The position numbers and the translations under genes were made by a program. A stretch of DNA of 64,000 bases from Streptococcus pneumoniae (GTDB lineage: Bacteria; Bacillota; Bacilli; Lactobacillales; Streptococcaceae): NCBI GenBank assembly GCA_040719455.1, contig JBFDTN010000001.1:682001-746000 (forward strand). The letters run 5' to 3'. Position 1 is the first letter of the stretch. Every line of letters begins with the position of its first letter. Below the pieces are notes generated by a model. The model was given only the letters and a program-made list of their open reading frames with translations, had not been told where the DNA came from and did not search any database. Shown here in pieces: positions 47,085 to 56,927 of the stretch.

Positions 47085-48524
47085 TTACCGTTCATACCAA
47101 TACTCAGAAGCCTCAATCTCTACCTCACGAGGATTGAAAACAGGATCTTTTCCAGCTTTGAGCTGTGTTTCATAGTCTTTTAACAAGGTAAAGACCAAGG
47201 GTGACAATAGGAGAATCGCTAGGATATTTCCCCAAACTGTAAAGCCAATCGCCAAATCTCCCAAAGCCCAGACAAATTCACTCGAGGCAATGCCCGAGTA
47301 AAAGAGCCCTGTAATCATTAACACTTGCAACACCAAGATATGAATCGGCTTTGTCTTCTCTTTAAGCAAATACACTAGATTGGTATGCGCTATATAATAA
47401 TAACTCATCAAGGTCGTAAAGGCAAAGAAAACCAAGGCAATAGCTACAAAGATACTTCCAAATCTGCCCATTAGACTTGTCAGTGCTGTCTGTGTATAGA
47501 GCGCACCTGCACTTTCAGCTGTGATATTCAGCAGATTCTCTACAATCGGCTGCTTTGCTGCATCATAGACATTATAAGAACCTGTCAAGAGAATCATCAA
47601 GGCTGTCGCCGTACAGACAAACCAGGTATCAATATAGACTGAAAACGCTTGAACTAATCCTTGTTTGACAGGATGAGAGACTTGAGCAGAAGCTGCTGCA
47701 GCCACTTGAGAACCTTGACCCGCTTCATTTGAGTAGACACCTCGTCTCACACCATACATAATCGCAGAACCCGTAATTCCTGCAAATAAGGGTTCCCAAC
47801 CAAAGGCACTCGCAAAAATCAGCTGAAATGTTGGCAATACACGGTCAAAATCCAAGACAATGACAATGAGAGCCATTAAGATATAAGCACCTGCCATAAA
47901 AGGTACTACATACTCAGCAATCTTTGCAATCCGTGAAATCCCTCCAATGATAATGACAAATAGAGCAAGACTGACTACAATACTGGTCCAAAGAGGTGGA
48001 ATATCCAAGGCATTTTTCATCGCCGAACTAATTCCATTGGTCTGAACTCCTGACATCAAAAAGGCAAAGGAGAACATCATAATAAAAGCCATAATGGTCG
48101 CAAAGGTCTTGTTTTTCAAACCTTTTTCAATGTAATAGGCTGGACCACCGATGAAATGCCCTTCCTCTTTTTGCTTAAAGAGCTGCCCCAAAGTAGTCTC
48201 AACAAAAGCAGAGCCTGAGCCAATAAAGGCAATCAACCACATCCAAAAAATACTTCCTGGACCGCCCAAGGCAATAGCAGTTGCTACACCTGTGATATTT
48301 CCTGTCCCTACACGACCTGATAAAGCCACTGTTAAAGCTTGAAAGGAGGAAATCCCTTCTTCTCCATCATCTTCTGATTTTTCAAACATACAGCGAATCA
48401 TTTCTTTCATCATCCGCACTTGGACAAATCTCGTCCGAAAAGTAAAATAAGTTCCCGCTGCAATCAATACCCCTAATAGCAGAGGACTCCAAATAAAGTC
48501 TGTCAAACTCGTAATTACTGACAC
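47085..48524 (-). CDS. Alanine/glycine:cation symporter (AgcS family)
   Basis: This sodium- or proton-coupled amino acid symporter has 479 residues and about 11 membrane helices. The AgcS substrate/ion motif GRVGTGNITGVATAIALGGPG is present in two overlapping parts, with GGPAYYIEKGL and RRGVYSNEAGQGSQ further on, all diagnostic. Likely substrates are alanine, glycine or serine. The start is a GTG at 48522-48524 with GGAGAGATGAA in front; the nearby ATG is out of frame. Confidence 0.93.
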   Translation of the reverse strand: MSVITSLTDFIWSPLLLGVLIAAGTYFTFRTRFVQVRMMKEMIRCMFEKSEDDGEEGISSFQALTVALSGRVGTGNITGVATAIALGGPGSIFWMWLIAFIGSGSAFVETTLGQLFKQKEEGHFIGGPAYYIEKGLKNKTFATIMAFIMMFSFAFLMSGVQTNGISSAMKNALDIPPLWTSIVVSLALFVIIIGGISRIAKIAEYVVPFMAGAYILMALIVIVLDFDRVLPTFQLIFASAFGWEPLFAGITGSAIMYGVRRGVYSNEAGQGSQVAAAASAQVSHPVKQGLVQAFSVYIDTWFVCTATALMILLTGSYNVYDAAKQPIVENLLNITAESAGALYTQTALTSLMGRFGSIFVAIALVFFAFTTLMSYYYIAHTNLVYLLKEKTKPIHILVLQVLMITGLFYSGIASSEFVWALGDLAIGFTVWGNILAILLLSPLVFTLLKDYETQLKAGKDPVFNPREVEIEASEYWYER

Positions 48525-48539
48525 TTCATCTCTCCATTT

Positions 48540-49430
48540 CTATTTATTTCTTAGTTTTTCTAAGGTTTCTTGGAAAATCGTTGGCACTTCTGCTGAAAAT
48601 TCCAAAGCTTCTCCTGTCTTAGGATGGCTAAAGCCTAGCGTTCTAGCATGCAAGAATTGCCCGTGCCCCTTCAAGGTTTTCCGAGGTCCATAGACCTCAT
48701 CTCCTGCAACAGGATGACCGATATAAGCCATATGCACACGAATTTGGTGCGTTCTACCTGTCTCTAGCTGCAACTCGACTAGGCTATAATCACCAAAGCG
48801 TTCCAAGACCTGAAAACGTGTCACTGCGGGCTTTCCCTTAGCTGTTACGGCTTGTTTTTTACGGTCCTTGTCACTACGACCAATCGGCGCTTCAATCACC
48901 CCTCGATCTTTAGGAAGATTTCCATGCACAATCGCCCAATACTTCCGCAGTGATTTTTTGGCTTTTAATTCTTCTGCCAAGGCAAGGTGAGCCTCATCAT
49001 TTTTTGCAATCATCAAAAGTCCAGAAGTGTCTTTATCAATCCGATGCACAATCCCCGGACGCAAGACACCGTTAATCCCTGACAAGTCCTTCATATGGTA
49101 CAAGAGAGCATTAACCAAGGTTCCTGATGTATGACCGGCACTTGGATGCACCACCATGCCTTGCGGTTTATTGACCACAGCAACATCTGCATCTTGATAA
49201 ACAATCTCAAGCGGTAACTCCTCTGCTACATACTCGACCACCTCTGGCTCAGGTAACTGATAAGTAATGATATCGCCTTCTTGCACGGCATATTTTGCCT
49301 TCTTTGCCTGACCATTGACCAAAATCTGACCGCTTTTAATCTGTTCATTGGCTAGACTACGGGATAAAGGTGTCAAATCTGCTACTGCCTTATCTAGCCT
49401 AGCTCCTCCAATTTCAACTTTAATGTCCAT
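48540..49430 (-). CDS. rluD: RluD-type 23S rRNA pseudouridine synthase
   Basis: This enzyme isomerises uridines to pseudouridine in 23S rRNA (helix 69 for RluD proper). The 296-residue protein has an N-terminal S4 RNA-binding domain (GGARLDKAVADLTPLSRSLA) and the catalytic domain with the Asp in GIVHRIDKDTSGLLM, and a GRTHQIRVHM motif. It overlaps the end of lspA by 11 bp, the usual lspA-rluD order in Firmicutes. Which uridines it modifies cannot be told from sequence. Confidence 0.93.
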   Translation of the reverse strand: MDIKVEIGGARLDKAVADLTPLSRSLANEQIKSGQILVNGQAKKAKYAVQEGDIITYQLPEPEVVEYVAEELPLEIVYQDADVAVVNKPQGMVVHPSAGHTSGTLVNALLYHMKDLSGINGVLRPGIVHRIDKDTSGLLMIAKNDEAHLALAEELKAKKSLRKYWAIVHGNLPKDRGVIEAPIGRSDKDRKKQAVTAKGKPAVTRFQVLERFGDYSLVELQLETGRTHQIRVHMAYIGHPVAGDEVYGPRKTLKGHGQFLHARTLGFSHPKTGEALEFSAEVPTIFQETLEKLRNK

Positions 49431-49881
49431 TTTTTTCTTCCTTCATCATAACCAAACATAAGATAAGCACCCCAAAGGTGAGATACACATCTGCCACATT
49501 GAAAATCGCAAAGTTCACAATATCAAATTGGAACATATCCACGACAAATCCTTGCCGGATTCGGTCGATAAAATTTCCCACACCTCCTGCGATAATCAAG
49601 GCTAAACCCGCAATCAGCCAAAGAGAATCTTGCAGGCGTTTTACTAAGTACCAAATGGCTCCACTCATGACAAGAATGGTCATCACCGTAAAGAACCACT
49701 GCTGATTTTCTAAAATGGAAAAAGCAGCCCCCGTATTGCGCAGGTAGGTCAAGCTCATAATGGAGGGAAGAAAAGCTTTCACCCCCCCTAAGGGAATGGT
49801 CTCAACAACCAAAGCCTTCACCCACTGATCCAAACCAATCAAGAGAAGAATCACAGCTGGCACACCAATCATTCGTTTCAT
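49420..49881 (-). CDS. lspA: Lipoprotein signal peptidase (SPase II)
   Basis: LspA cleaves the signal peptide of prolipoproteins after lipidation of the Cys, and would process the lipoproteins seen in this window. The 153-residue protein has four membrane helices and the two catalytic aspartates, Asp106 in GGVGNFIDRIR and Asp131 in FAIFNVADVYLT. It overlaps the LysR gene upstream by 4 bp and rluD downstream by 11 bp. Confidence 0.96.
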   Translation of the reverse strand: MKRMIGVPAVILLLIGLDQWVKALVVETIPLGGVKAFLPSIMSLTYLRNTGAAFSILENQQWFFTVMTILVMSGAIWYLVKRLQDSLWLIAGLALIIAGGVGNFIDRIRQGFVVDMFQFDIVNFAIFNVADVYLTFGVLILCLVMMKEEKNGH

Positions 49882-50786
49882 GCTTTACCTCGTTTTTCAA
49901 AATACCGCTCCATGACTGCCACAAAAGCCTTGCCCACAGGAGACAACTCCATGCCTTCTCGCTTGACATAGACCAAATGGTTATCCAAGGCATCCTTGAC
50001 AGGAATCACCGTAATACCATTGACACTGTCACTATCTAAAAAACCTGACCCTGTCGCATAGGCATCTGTTCGCTCCAAAATCCCATTTAAGGTCGCACGG
50101 TCTGTCACATTAAACATCAGAGAACTATCACTCGTATCAACTAGATTCTCAGAATAATAGAGATATTCGTCTTTTTCCTGTGTGAATCTCACTGTCGGTA
50201 AACCAATCAAATCCTCCATGACCAGCTCTTCTTTTTGGGTCAAAGGATGATTTTCCCTCAGATAGATGTGGGTTTGAAAAGGGAGCAATTCCATCACCTC
50301 AAGACCTAGCTTATCGATCTTTTGCATAATGCCTTTGCGATTTTGATTATCGAGATAAATAATCCCAATCTCACTGTGACCTTGCGCCACCTCATCTAAA
50401 ATCTGAACTGTGGTAGATTCAAACATCCGAAAGTTCTTATCCTGAGGATAAGTTTCAGCAAACTCAACCATCAAAGGGGGGAGAAAGTCGTAGTGCTGAC
50501 TGGCAATTGAAAACTCCGAGCGTTCGTCTTCGGGATTGACATATTGATTTTGGAAAATATCAAATTTTTTGACCAACTCCTGCGCTTTTTCGTAAAATTC
50601 CATCCCGCGTCGAGTCAAAACAGTCCCACTACTCGTCCGATTAAAAATCTGAAACCCCAGCTCCTGTTCCAAATCACGCACCGAAATGGACAAACTTGGC
50701 TGACTCACATACATCTTCTCAGCCGCCTCACGAAAAGTTCCGCTATTTGCAATCGCCACAACATAGCGTAATTGTTGAATATTCAT
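49878..50786 (-). CDS. LysR-family regulator, CpsY/MtaR-like
   Basis: This 302-residue LysR protein has the N-terminal helix-turn-helix (FREAAEKMYVSQPSLSISVR) and an effector domain. Its position directly before lspA-rluD and its sequence match the streptococcal regulator known as CpsY or MtaR, which controls methionine supply and surface or immune-evasion traits in group B streptococcus and S. iniae. The assignment rests on synteny and overall resemblance. The 4-bp overlap with lspA suggests that the regulator, lspA and rluD are one transcript. Confidence 0.85.
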   Translation of the reverse strand: MNIQQLRYVVAIANSGTFREAAEKMYVSQPSLSISVRDLEQELGFQIFNRTSSGTVLTRRGMEFYEKAQELVKKFDIFQNQYVNPEDERSEFSIASQHYDFLPPLMVEFAETYPQDKNFRMFESTTVQILDEVAQGHSEIGIIYLDNQNRKGIMQKIDKLGLEVMELLPFQTHIYLRENHPLTQKEELVMEDLIGLPTVRFTQEKDEYLYYSENLVDTSDSSLMFNVTDRATLNGILERTDAYATGSGFLDSDSVNGITVIPVKDALDNHLVYVKREGMELSPVGKAFVAVMERYFEKRGKA

Positions 50787-50845
50787 ATCTCTTCCTTTTT
50801 TTGTATATTGTTAAATTATACCATAAGTTTGAGTATTACAAAAGG

Positions 50846-50882
50846 GCGGGAGGTGTTCCTAATCATTACGAACATCCCCCGC
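50846..50882 (-). terminator. Terminator of the tandem GNAT gene
   Basis: GCGGGAGGTGTTC and GAACATCCCCCGC form a long GC-rich stem with an 11-nt loop; the minus-strand side ends in CCTTTTG. It lies just beyond the GNAT stop codon at 50889 and before the LysR promoter region. Confidence 0.75.
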
Positions 50883-50888
50883 TCTATT

Positions 50889-51749
50889 TTATCCCTTTTT
50901 CAAATACACCACCTCTGTCACATCTCTAAAGCCGAGAGAGCGATAGAGATTAGCCGCGTGGATATTTTCTTTTTCAACGACAATTTGAAAGTCTCTTTCA
51001 TTTTGAGTCAATAATTGATTGATGGCAGATTTCATCAGGTATTTTCCGAATCCTTGCCCTTGATGGTTTGGTGCAACAGCTAAGCCAAAAATATGGTTAT
51101 AATCGCTCGTCTGATCAATAGTGACCGAAGCAATGACATGACCAGATTTTTTCAACACATAAAGAGAAGTCCCTTCTCCTTCAAAACTAGTGAGAGCATA
51201 TTGCAAGCTGTATTCAAAATCATTTTCAAAAGCTGCTGTCTGAAGTTTCGCAATTTCTTCAATATCATCTCTATCTGCTAGACTGACTTCACAGTTATCA
51301 CGACTAGCTAGCTCATAAGGTTTTCTCGCACGCCTCAGCCAAAGCTCCGAATCCTCTTCTTCAACTAGATGAAACGCATCTAATAGCCACGGATTTTTCT
51401 CCATAAACATTCGCTCTGTCTCATACGAAATCCCTGACAGATGATATGCTTTGACAATTTGGGCAAGTTCTTCCTCCAAAGCCCTAGCAATTCCTTGTTT
51501 GCGAATAAATGGTAAAACAAATAGCGACACACTGACATCGTCCAACTCGTCTGCATAGATATATAAACATCCTACTAACTGTTCTTTCTCATAAGCCAGC
51601 AATAAACAAGGCATATCTTGATCAACATTGTAATCATTTGCCAAATAAGGAATACTAGCTGTTCCATCATAGTCATGACAGGCTTGTAGCAAGTCTAAAA
51701 CCTCTGCTTTTTCCTTGTTTGATAATGTCGTTCTTTTTTGGATGAACAT
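50889..51749 (-). CDS. GNAT acetyltransferase, two-domain
   Basis: This 286-residue protein contains two GNAT-like modules. The N-terminal one (about 1-130) keeps the fold but has a weak acetyl-CoA loop (FIRKQGIARALEEEL). The C-terminal one has a good loop, VAPNHQGQGFGKYLM, followed by VEKENIHAANLYRSLGF. Such tandem GNATs acetylate small molecules or protein N-termini; the substrate is unknown. It has an AAAAGGAGGATC ribosome site next to the rpmA terminator and stands alone. Confidence 0.87.
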   Translation of the reverse strand: MFIQKRTTLSNKEKAEVLDLLQACHDYDGTASIPYLANDYNVDQDMPCLLLAYEKEQLVGCLYIYADELDDVSVSLFVLPFIRKQGIARALEEELAQIVKAYHLSGISYETERMFMEKNPWLLDAFHLVEEEDSELWLRRARKPYELASRDNCEVSLADRDDIEEIAKLQTAAFENDFEYSLQYALTSFEGEGTSLYVLKKSGHVIASVTIDQTSDYNHIFGLAVAPNHQGQGFGKYLMKSAINQLLTQNERDFQIVVEKENIHAANLYRSLGFRDVTEVVYLKKG

Positions 51750-51765
51750 ATGATCCTCCTTTTGT

Positions 51766-51795
51766 AAAAAAAGAACTTACCAAACGGCAAGTTCT
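51766..51795 (-). terminator. Terminator of rplU-prp-rpmA
   Basis: AGAACTT and AAGTTCT arms with a loop, extended by GCC/GGT pairs, followed on the minus strand by TTTTTTT. It lies 8 bp after the rpmA stop codon. Confidence 0.85.
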
Positions 51796-51802
51796 CACGT
51801 AA

Positions 51803-52096
51803 TTATTTAGCGATAGGGTAAACAGATACTTGTTTCTTATCGCGACCTTTACGTTCAAAGCGTACTACGCCTTCAACTTTAGCGAACAATGTATCGTCGC
51901 CTCCACGTCCTACGTTCACACCTGGGTAGATGTGTGTTCCGCGTTGACGGTAAAGGATTGATCCACCTGATACAGTTTGTCCATCAGCTGCTTTAGCTCC
52001 AAGACGTTTTGCTTGTGAATCACGTCCGTTTGACGTAGAACCTCCACCTTTTTTGTGGGCGAATAGTTGCAAGTTAGCAAGATTCATTTTCAACAT
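51803..52096 (-). CDS. rpmA: 50S ribosomal protein L27 with cleavable N-terminus
   Basis: L27 reaches toward the peptidyl-transferase centre with its N-terminal tail. The 97-residue precursor begins [20 protein letters not shown]: as in other Firmicutes, twelve residues precede the functional AHKKGGGS start and end in the LQLF-A site that is cut by the Prp protease. The protease gene is directly upstream (52113-52457). GGAGGAAAACATT gives a good ribosome site for the ATG at 52096. Confidence 0.97.
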   Translation of the reverse strand: MLKMNLANLQLFAHKKGGGSTSNGRDSQAKRLGAKAADGQTVSGGSILYRQRGTHIYPGVNVGRGGDDTLFAKVEGVVRFERKGRDKKQVSVYPIAK

Positions 52097-52112
52097 AATG
52101 TTTTCCTCCGTG

Positions 52113-52457
52113 TTAGTTTTCTGTGATAACTCTTGTTTGGACGAACTCAGAAGAGTCCTCCGATAAAGTTGCTAATCCCAAGAAAAATGATTCAAAGAAT
52201 AATTGCGTCATTTCCCTTTGGTGACTCGGTAGATCATCAGGAATCTCAATTCGTAGAAATCCACCTTCATCTTCGTTTAATTCAAAGTTTAGTTCGTAGC
52301 CTGCAAATTTCTCAATCGTATTGATAAAGTTTATGGCAAGCGTAGAAACTGATGCACACACGACATCAAAGCCGTATTCGCCACTTGCGGCGTGCCCAGT
52401 AATTTCTGCACTCCTCAGCTCGCCATCTTCGGCTCTCTCAAAGACTGCTTGTATCAT
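52113..52457 (-). CDS. prp: Ribosomal-processing cysteine protease Prp
   Basis: This 114-residue protein (also called YsxB) is the cysteine protease that removes the N-terminal extension of L27. The catalytic pair can be seen as His22 in [12 protein letters not shown] and Cys34 in [12 protein letters not shown], the same positions as described for S. aureus Prp. It lies between rplU and rpmA in the usual Firmicute order, so enzyme and substrate are made together. Confidence 0.95.
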   Translation of the reverse strand: MIQAVFERAEDGELRSAEITGHAASGEYGFDVVCASVSTLAINFINTIEKFAGYELNFELNEDEGGFLRIEIPDDLPSHQREMTQLFFESFFLGLATLSEDSSEFVQTRVITEN

Positions 52458-52473
52458 GTGTTCACCTCAAAAA

Positions 52474-52788
52474 TTAAGCGTTGATTGCGTTGATAACAAC
52501 TTTTGTATATGGTTGACGGTGACCTTGTTTGCGGTGGCTACCTTTTTTAGGTTTGTATTTGAAAGTAACAACTTTCTTTTGTTTTCCTTGTTTTTCAACA
52601 GTTCCAACAACAGTAGCTCCTGCAACAAGTGGAGTTCCGACAACAGTGTTTTCACCACCAACAAGAACAACTTCGTTAAATGTAACTTCTTGACCTGCTT
52701 CAACGTTCAATTTTTCAACGTAGATAGCTTGACCAACTTCAACTTTAACTTGTTTTCCGCCAGTTTTAATGATTGCGTATGTGCTCAT
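52474..52788 (-). CDS. rplU: 50S ribosomal protein L21
   Basis: This 104-residue L21 starts [20 protein letters not shown] and ends with the [17 protein letters not shown] signature. The ATG at 52788 has an AGGAGGTG site; a longer open frame to 52848 covers leader RNA only. L21 binds 23S rRNA domain V. First gene of rplU-prp-rpmA. Confidence 0.97.
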   Translation of the reverse strand: MSTYAIIKTGGKQVKVEVGQAIYVEKLNVEAGQEVTFNEVVLVGGENTVVGTPLVAGATVVGTVEKQGKQKKVVTFKYKPKKGSHRKQGHRQPYTKVVINAINA

Positions 52789-52792
52789 TATG

Positions 52793-52916
52793 CACCTCCT
52801 ATGATTTTTCTGGGTTTCCCCGATTTTTTGTGAAGACTCGCCTAGCATCGTGGGACGAACCTCTTAAACGATGATCGAGCGGTTGCACAGGCTGTGCATA
52901 GTCAACGTTTTTATTC
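52793..52916 (-). promoter_or_regulatory. L21 leader region of the rplU operon
   Basis: About 120 nt between the promoter and the rplU start can fold into hairpins (CACAGCCTGTG; GATCATCGTTTAAG; TCGGGGAAACCCAGA region). Firmicute rplU operons carry a conserved L21 leader in this place, thought to bind a ribosomal protein. I assign it by position and general look; sequence-level match is unverified. Confidence 0.6.
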
Positions 52917-52917
52917 T

Positions 52918-52946
52918 AGCATGCTTTTGATAATTTTACAAGTATC
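52918..52946 (-). promoter_or_regulatory. rplU operon promoter
   Basis: -35 TTGTAA, 17-bp spacer, -10 TAGAAT with an extended TGC, about 125 bp upstream of the rplU ATG. Coordinates are to within 2 bp. Confidence 0.7.
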
Positions 52947-53034
52947 TGCTTCTATTTTTTTAAACTTTTTAACAAACAAAGTTTTCGCATGTAAAGACCG
53001 TCCACTCTATTAAAAGCTCTCAAAATTTACACCC

Positions 53035-53982
53035 TTATTTTTCCATTATTTTTGTTAAATACTGATCAATGGCATCAAGAGCTTCTAAGCTTTCCGTCTC
53101 ATTTAGGATATGAGTTGCATGCTCAATCACTTTCAGCTCTGCATGGGGAAAATCACTCACAGTTCGCTCCGCATAACTTAAAGGAATAATCTCATCTTGA
53201 CTTCCTTGAATCACCAAGACATCTGCCTTGACTTTTTTCATCTCCTGGTAAATATCCATATCCAGCAATTTTTCAAAATAGACTTTGCCAAGATTTGTTC
53301 CTCTGTGATTATACACTTCAGGGATACTTTCCTTCGTTTGAAAAAGTTCTTTTGCGTCATCAAAGAGGACAAAGGCTCCATTAACTGTCACCAAACCTCT
53401 TACTTGAGGGTTCTCGCTAGCAACAAGAGTGGACACCACCCCACCTTGGCTATATCCCATTAGGATGAGGTTCTCATCATCAACATAAGATTCTTGACTA
53501 AATTGTTCCAATACAGCCTGCAAATCAGCTTGCTCAGTAAATACAGACATCTCCAGCATACTACCACCACTGCGGCTATTTCGACTACCACCGACAAAAT
53601 CAAAGGCATACACCAAATAGCCTTTATGTGCCAATAGTTCTGCGTAAGGTTCGACGAATTCCAAAGTATTGCCAAATCCATGAGAGAGGATAATGAGTGG
53701 CAGTTGCTTGCTTTGATAGCCTTCAGGAGCAAATAATTTTCCGTAAATTTGGTACGAATCACGCGCAACTGTCTTTTCTTCTTCAACGATTTGAAGGCTT
53801 GGTGTAACTGGTGTTTTGGCCTCACGACTGCTTGACGAAGTGCTTATGGATGAAGAATCTGAGCTTACCTGACTGATAGTCGCTTCTTTCTCGACTTTCT
53901 GAGCAGTCAACTGCACATAAAAGAGTGTCCCAATCAAGAGAAAAAACATAGGGAGAAAGGTAAAAAGAAGTTTCCGTTTCAT
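53035..53982 (-). CDS. Secreted or membrane-anchored alpha/beta hydrolase
   Basis: This 315-residue protein has an N-terminal hydrophobic segment (LLFTFLPMFFLLIGTLFYV) that acts as signal or anchor, a Ser-rich linker (about residues 40-55), and an alpha/beta-hydrolase domain. The oxyanion region LSHGFGNTLE, the nucleophile Ser in LMGYSQGGVVS and a C-terminal His in IEHATHIL are present. It resembles dienelactone hydrolase/acyl esterase-like enzymes of the cell surface; substrate unknown. It follows thiI by 10 bp and may be co-transcribed with it. Confidence 0.85.
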   Translation of the reverse strand: MKRKLLFTFLPMFFLLIGTLFYVQLTAQKVEKEATISQVSSDSSSISTSSSSREAKTPVTPSLQIVEEEKTVARDSYQIYGKLFAPEGYQSKQLPLIILSHGFGNTLEFVEPYAELLAHKGYLVYAFDFVGGSRNSRSGGSMLEMSVFTEQADLQAVLEQFSQESYVDDENLILMGYSQGGVVSTLVASENPQVRGLVTVNGAFVLFDDAKELFQTKESIPEVYNHRGTNLGKVYFEKLLDMDIYQEMKKVKADVLVIQGSQDEIIPLSYAERTVSDFPHAELKVIEHATHILNETESLEALDAIDQYLTKIMEK

Positions 53983-53992
53983 GATTCTCCCC

Positions 53993-55207
53993 TTACAACA
54001 AATCGTTAATTAGTTCATCAACTTCGTCTTGTTCGACTTGTGGGGTAATTTCAGTCACCATGATACCACGAACAGCACGCTCGACAAGACCTTCTATATC
54101 CAAGCGGCTTTCGTACTGCTCGACATTTTTAATCTTAGGATTGGTTTTAGGACGGTCTGGCGCAAAGATGGTACAGCAATCTTCAAAAGGTTGAATTGAA
54201 ATCTCAAAGGTATCAATTTTCTCAGCAATATCAATGATTTCTAGCTTGTCCATGGTCACGACAGGGCGAATCACAGGTGTGTTGGTCACAGCGTTAATGG
54301 CCTGCATGCTCTCCAAGGTCTGGCTCGCAACCTGGCCTAGACTTTCACCGTTGATGATAACAAGACCTGCTCGTTCTTCACGAATGCGGTCCGTTATCCG
54401 CATCATGAAACGGCGGGTCAGAGTCATGAGATAGGCTTCAGGCGCCTTGGCCTTGATTTCTTCTTGAATTTCAGTAAATGGGACTTCGATAAACTGGATA
54501 TTGCCACCGAACTTGGTCAATTTCCGAGTCAAATCCTGTGCCTTTTTGAGCGCACCAGGGCTGGTGTAGGGAGGGCTAGCAAAATGCACTGCTTCAATGT
54601 CTACACCACGTTTAAGAGCAAGGTAGCCTGCAACAGGTGAATCAATCCCACCAGATAGCATGAGCATGCCCTTGCCAGATGTTCCGACAGGTAGTCCACC
54701 TGCTCCACGAATCGTTTCGTAGGAAATATAGGCTGCTTCTGCTCGAATTTCCACCCGCAATTCAATATCAGGAGCCTTCATCTTGACCTGCACGTTTGGA
54801 ATAGCCTCAAAAACGGCATTTCCCAAGGTTTGGTTAAGCTCACGGCTATCGAGTTCAAAGCTGTGATCGCTGCGCTTGCTAGACACCTTGAAGGTCATGC
54901 CTTCTTGGTAGATGTCCGTCATGATTTCTTGTACTGCTGCAATCAAGGCTGGGACAGATTTCTCAATCTTATAAGACGGAGAAAAGTTTTGAATTCCAAA
55001 AATCTGCTTGAGGCTTTCAGAAACTGGCTTATAATCAGTCCCATGAAGATAGACATGGGCCCGATCACGGTCTGCCATGACTTTCACCGCTGGATAAATG
55101 GACAAGACGTCTTGAATGTTGTTTCTAAGTTTATTGATAAAGCGCATGCGGTTCTTGCCTTTAGTCGACAATTCTCCGTAGCGAATCATAATTTCTGAAT
55201 ACTGCAT
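53993..55207 (-). CDS. thiI: tRNA 4-thiouridine synthetase
   Basis: ThiI adenylates U8 of tRNA and transfers sulfur to make 4-thiouridine; it can also serve thiamine thiazole synthesis. The 404-residue protein has an N-terminal ferredoxin-like and THUMP RNA-binding part and the PP-loop [20 protein letters not shown]. The C-terminal rhodanese domain of the E. coli enzyme is missing, as usual in Firmicutes, where sulfur comes from a dedicated cysteine desulfurase. That gene lies directly upstream, 11 bp away. Confidence 0.96.
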   Translation of the reverse strand: MQYSEIMIRYGELSTKGKNRMRFINKLRNNIQDVLSIYPAVKVMADRDRAHVYLHGTDYKPVSESLKQIFGIQNFSPSYKIEKSVPALIAAVQEIMTDIYQEGMTFKVSSKRSDHSFELDSRELNQTLGNAVFEAIPNVQVKMKAPDIELRVEIRAEAAYISYETIRGAGGLPVGTSGKGMLMLSGGIDSPVAGYLALKRGVDIEAVHFASPPYTSPGALKKAQDLTRKLTKFGGNIQFIEVPFTEIQEEIKAKAPEAYLMTLTRRFMMRITDRIREERAGLVIINGESLGQVASQTLESMQAINAVTNTPVIRPVVTMDKLEIIDIAEKIDTFEISIQPFEDCCTIFAPDRPKTNPKIKNVEQYESRLDIEGLVERAVRGIMVTEITPQVEQDEVDELINDLL

Positions 55208-55218
55208 GTGTTCTCTTT

Positions 55219-56361
55219 CTATCTTATTTTTTGGGTTTGTTCATAAATGACCTTAAAAGTTGTCAATACCTGCTCGATTTGGCTCATGTCGTTTTCCAAG
55301 TCCAAACTCATACGAACAGCCGTTGTGGCGATTTGGGGCTGAACGCCCATGGATAAGAGGGTTCCAGCTGGTTTTCCTGCCTTGGATGAGCAGGCTGAGG
55401 TCGTTGAGACATAGATATCATACTCCTCAAAGGCATGAACTAAGACTTCTCCTCGTACACCTTTTAAGCCAAAGGTTACAATGTGTGGTGCAAACTGATC
55501 TTGACCTGAGAAAATGCTGATGTCTTTGTAAGCACTCAATCTTTGGAGCAAAATCTGCTTCATCTGGCTGGTTTTCTTAGCAAACTCTTTTTGGCGCTCC
55601 ATTGCCATGCGAAGGGCTTTCGCTGTCGCTGCAATTCCTGCTAGATTTTCAGTTGTGGACCGTTTATCTGCTTCCTGACCGCCACCTGTTAGAAGCGGTG
55701 TAATTTTCTTACCATTTTTGATATAGGTAAAGCCGACACCGCGAACGCCGTGGAATTTATGACTAGAAAAGGTCGCAAAATCCACACGGTCAGTTAGGTA
55801 GTCTGCGGTTGGAATTTTTGCTAAGGCCTGAACCCCGTCCACATGAAAGGAAATGGTTGGCTTGTCTTTTAGCAAGTCTGAAATGGCTTGGATGGGCTGA
55901 ATAGAGCCAATCTCGTTATTGACCGCCATGACAGAGACCAAAATCGTATCAGGTCGCAGTAAAGCTGCTAATTGTTCAACATTGACAAAACCTTCCTTAT
56001 CAACTGGTGCAAAATCAACCTCAAACCCTTGAGTTTTCAAGCAAAGTGCTGATTCCTTGACCGCAGGGTGCTCAATACTTGATACGATGATGTGCTTCCC
56101 AAATTGTGCCTTTTCAAAGGCAACACCCTTGATGACCCAGTTGTCTCCTTCTGTCCCACCAGAGGTGAAAAAAATCTCCTGAGGCAGAGCGCCTAGTAGC
56201 TCTGCTATTTGCTTTCTAGAAGCCTGCAGGATACGGGTCGCTTGACTGCCCAAATGATGCAAACTGGACGGATTGCCCCAAATCTTGGTCGCAACCTCTG
56301 TATAAGTCGCAAGGGCTTCAGGATACGGGCGGGTCGTTGCCGCATTATCTAAATAAATCAT
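55219..56361 (-). CDS. Cysteine desulfurase (NifS/IscS-like), partner of ThiI
   Basis: This PLP enzyme releases sulfur from cysteine as an enzyme persulfide. The 380-residue protein begins [17 protein letters not shown], has the PLP Lys202 in [14 protein letters not shown] and the persulfide Cys324 in [16 protein letters not shown], whose length fits group I. Pairing with thiI indicates the NifZ-like role of supplying sulfur for tRNA thiolation rather than general iron-sulfur assembly. An extended -10 (TGCTATAAT) lies about 30 bp upstream of the ATG. Confidence 0.94.
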   Translation of the reverse strand: MIYLDNAATTRPYPEALATYTEVATKIWGNPSSLHHLGSQATRILQASRKQIAELLGALPQEIFFTSGGTEGDNWVIKGVAFEKAQFGKHIIVSSIEHPAVKESALCLKTQGFEVDFAPVDKEGFVNVEQLAALLRPDTILVSVMAVNNEIGSIQPIQAISDLLKDKPTISFHVDGVQALAKIPTADYLTDRVDFATFSSHKFHGVRGVGFTYIKNGKKITPLLTGGGQEADKRSTTENLAGIAATAKALRMAMERQKEFAKKTSQMKQILLQRLSAYKDISIFSGQDQFAPHIVTFGLKGVRGEVLVHAFEEYDIYVSTTSACSSKAGKPAGTLLSMGVQPQIATTAVRMSLDLENDMSQIEQVLTTFKVIYEQTQKIR

Positions 56362-56513
56362 TCTCTATCCTCTTTTCATTTAAGCTCCATTATAGCAAAA
56401 AACGAAAAGAGTTGCTACTCAACGCTATGGATAAGTTTCATCTTTTGCGTGATGATTTAAGACATTTTTAACCAAAGAAGGTATAATAGAAAGGAAAGGA
56501 GATTAGGATTTAC

Positions 56514-56927
56514 ATGGATAATTATTCTCGTAAACAAAAGAAAACGGAAACCAAAATTTTGCCCAAAAAGCAACATATAGAAAAGGGTTTTACCACTCTA
56601 CAAAAAACGATTGCACTTATCGGTAGTATTCTAAGTTTGATTACAGCTTCTATTACTATCCATAATGCTTTTAATAAAGACAAAGAAAAAGATACCAGCT
56701 CTTCGGAGCCTAAGGTTGAGCAGCAAACCGTCATCCGTGAGATTGAAAAAGAAATCCCAGTGAGCAATACAGAGACCACAACTCAAGAGACAGCCACCTC
56801 CTCATCTGATGAGAGTTCAGCTGAGACGGAAACCAGCAGTCCTTTTAGCTCTAGCGAGACTCCTGCTTCCTCAAGCTCTGACACTACTGTCGCATCTTCG
56901 GAAACAACTCCAAGCACCAGCAACTAA
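56514..56927 (+). CDS. Small membrane-anchored Ser/Thr-rich protein (DUF6556-like)
   Basis: This 137-residue protein has a basic N-terminus (KQKKTETKILPKKQ), one membrane segment (TIALIGSILSLITASITI), a charged region (VIREIEKEIPV), and a 60-residue tail made almost only of Ser, Thr, Glu and Ala. By topology rule the tail should lie outside. The pattern fits streptococcal DUF6556-type proteins of unknown function. The tail is low-complexity and may vary in length between strains. The ATG follows GGAGATTAGGATTTAC. It has its own -10 (TATAAT near 56484). Confidence 0.75.
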   Translation: MDNYSRKQKKTETKILPKKQHIEKGFTTLQKTIALIGSILSLITASITIHNAFNKDKEKDTSSSEPKVEQQTVIREIEKEIPVSNTETTTQETATSSSDESSAETETSSPFSSSETPASSSSDTTVASSETTPSTSN

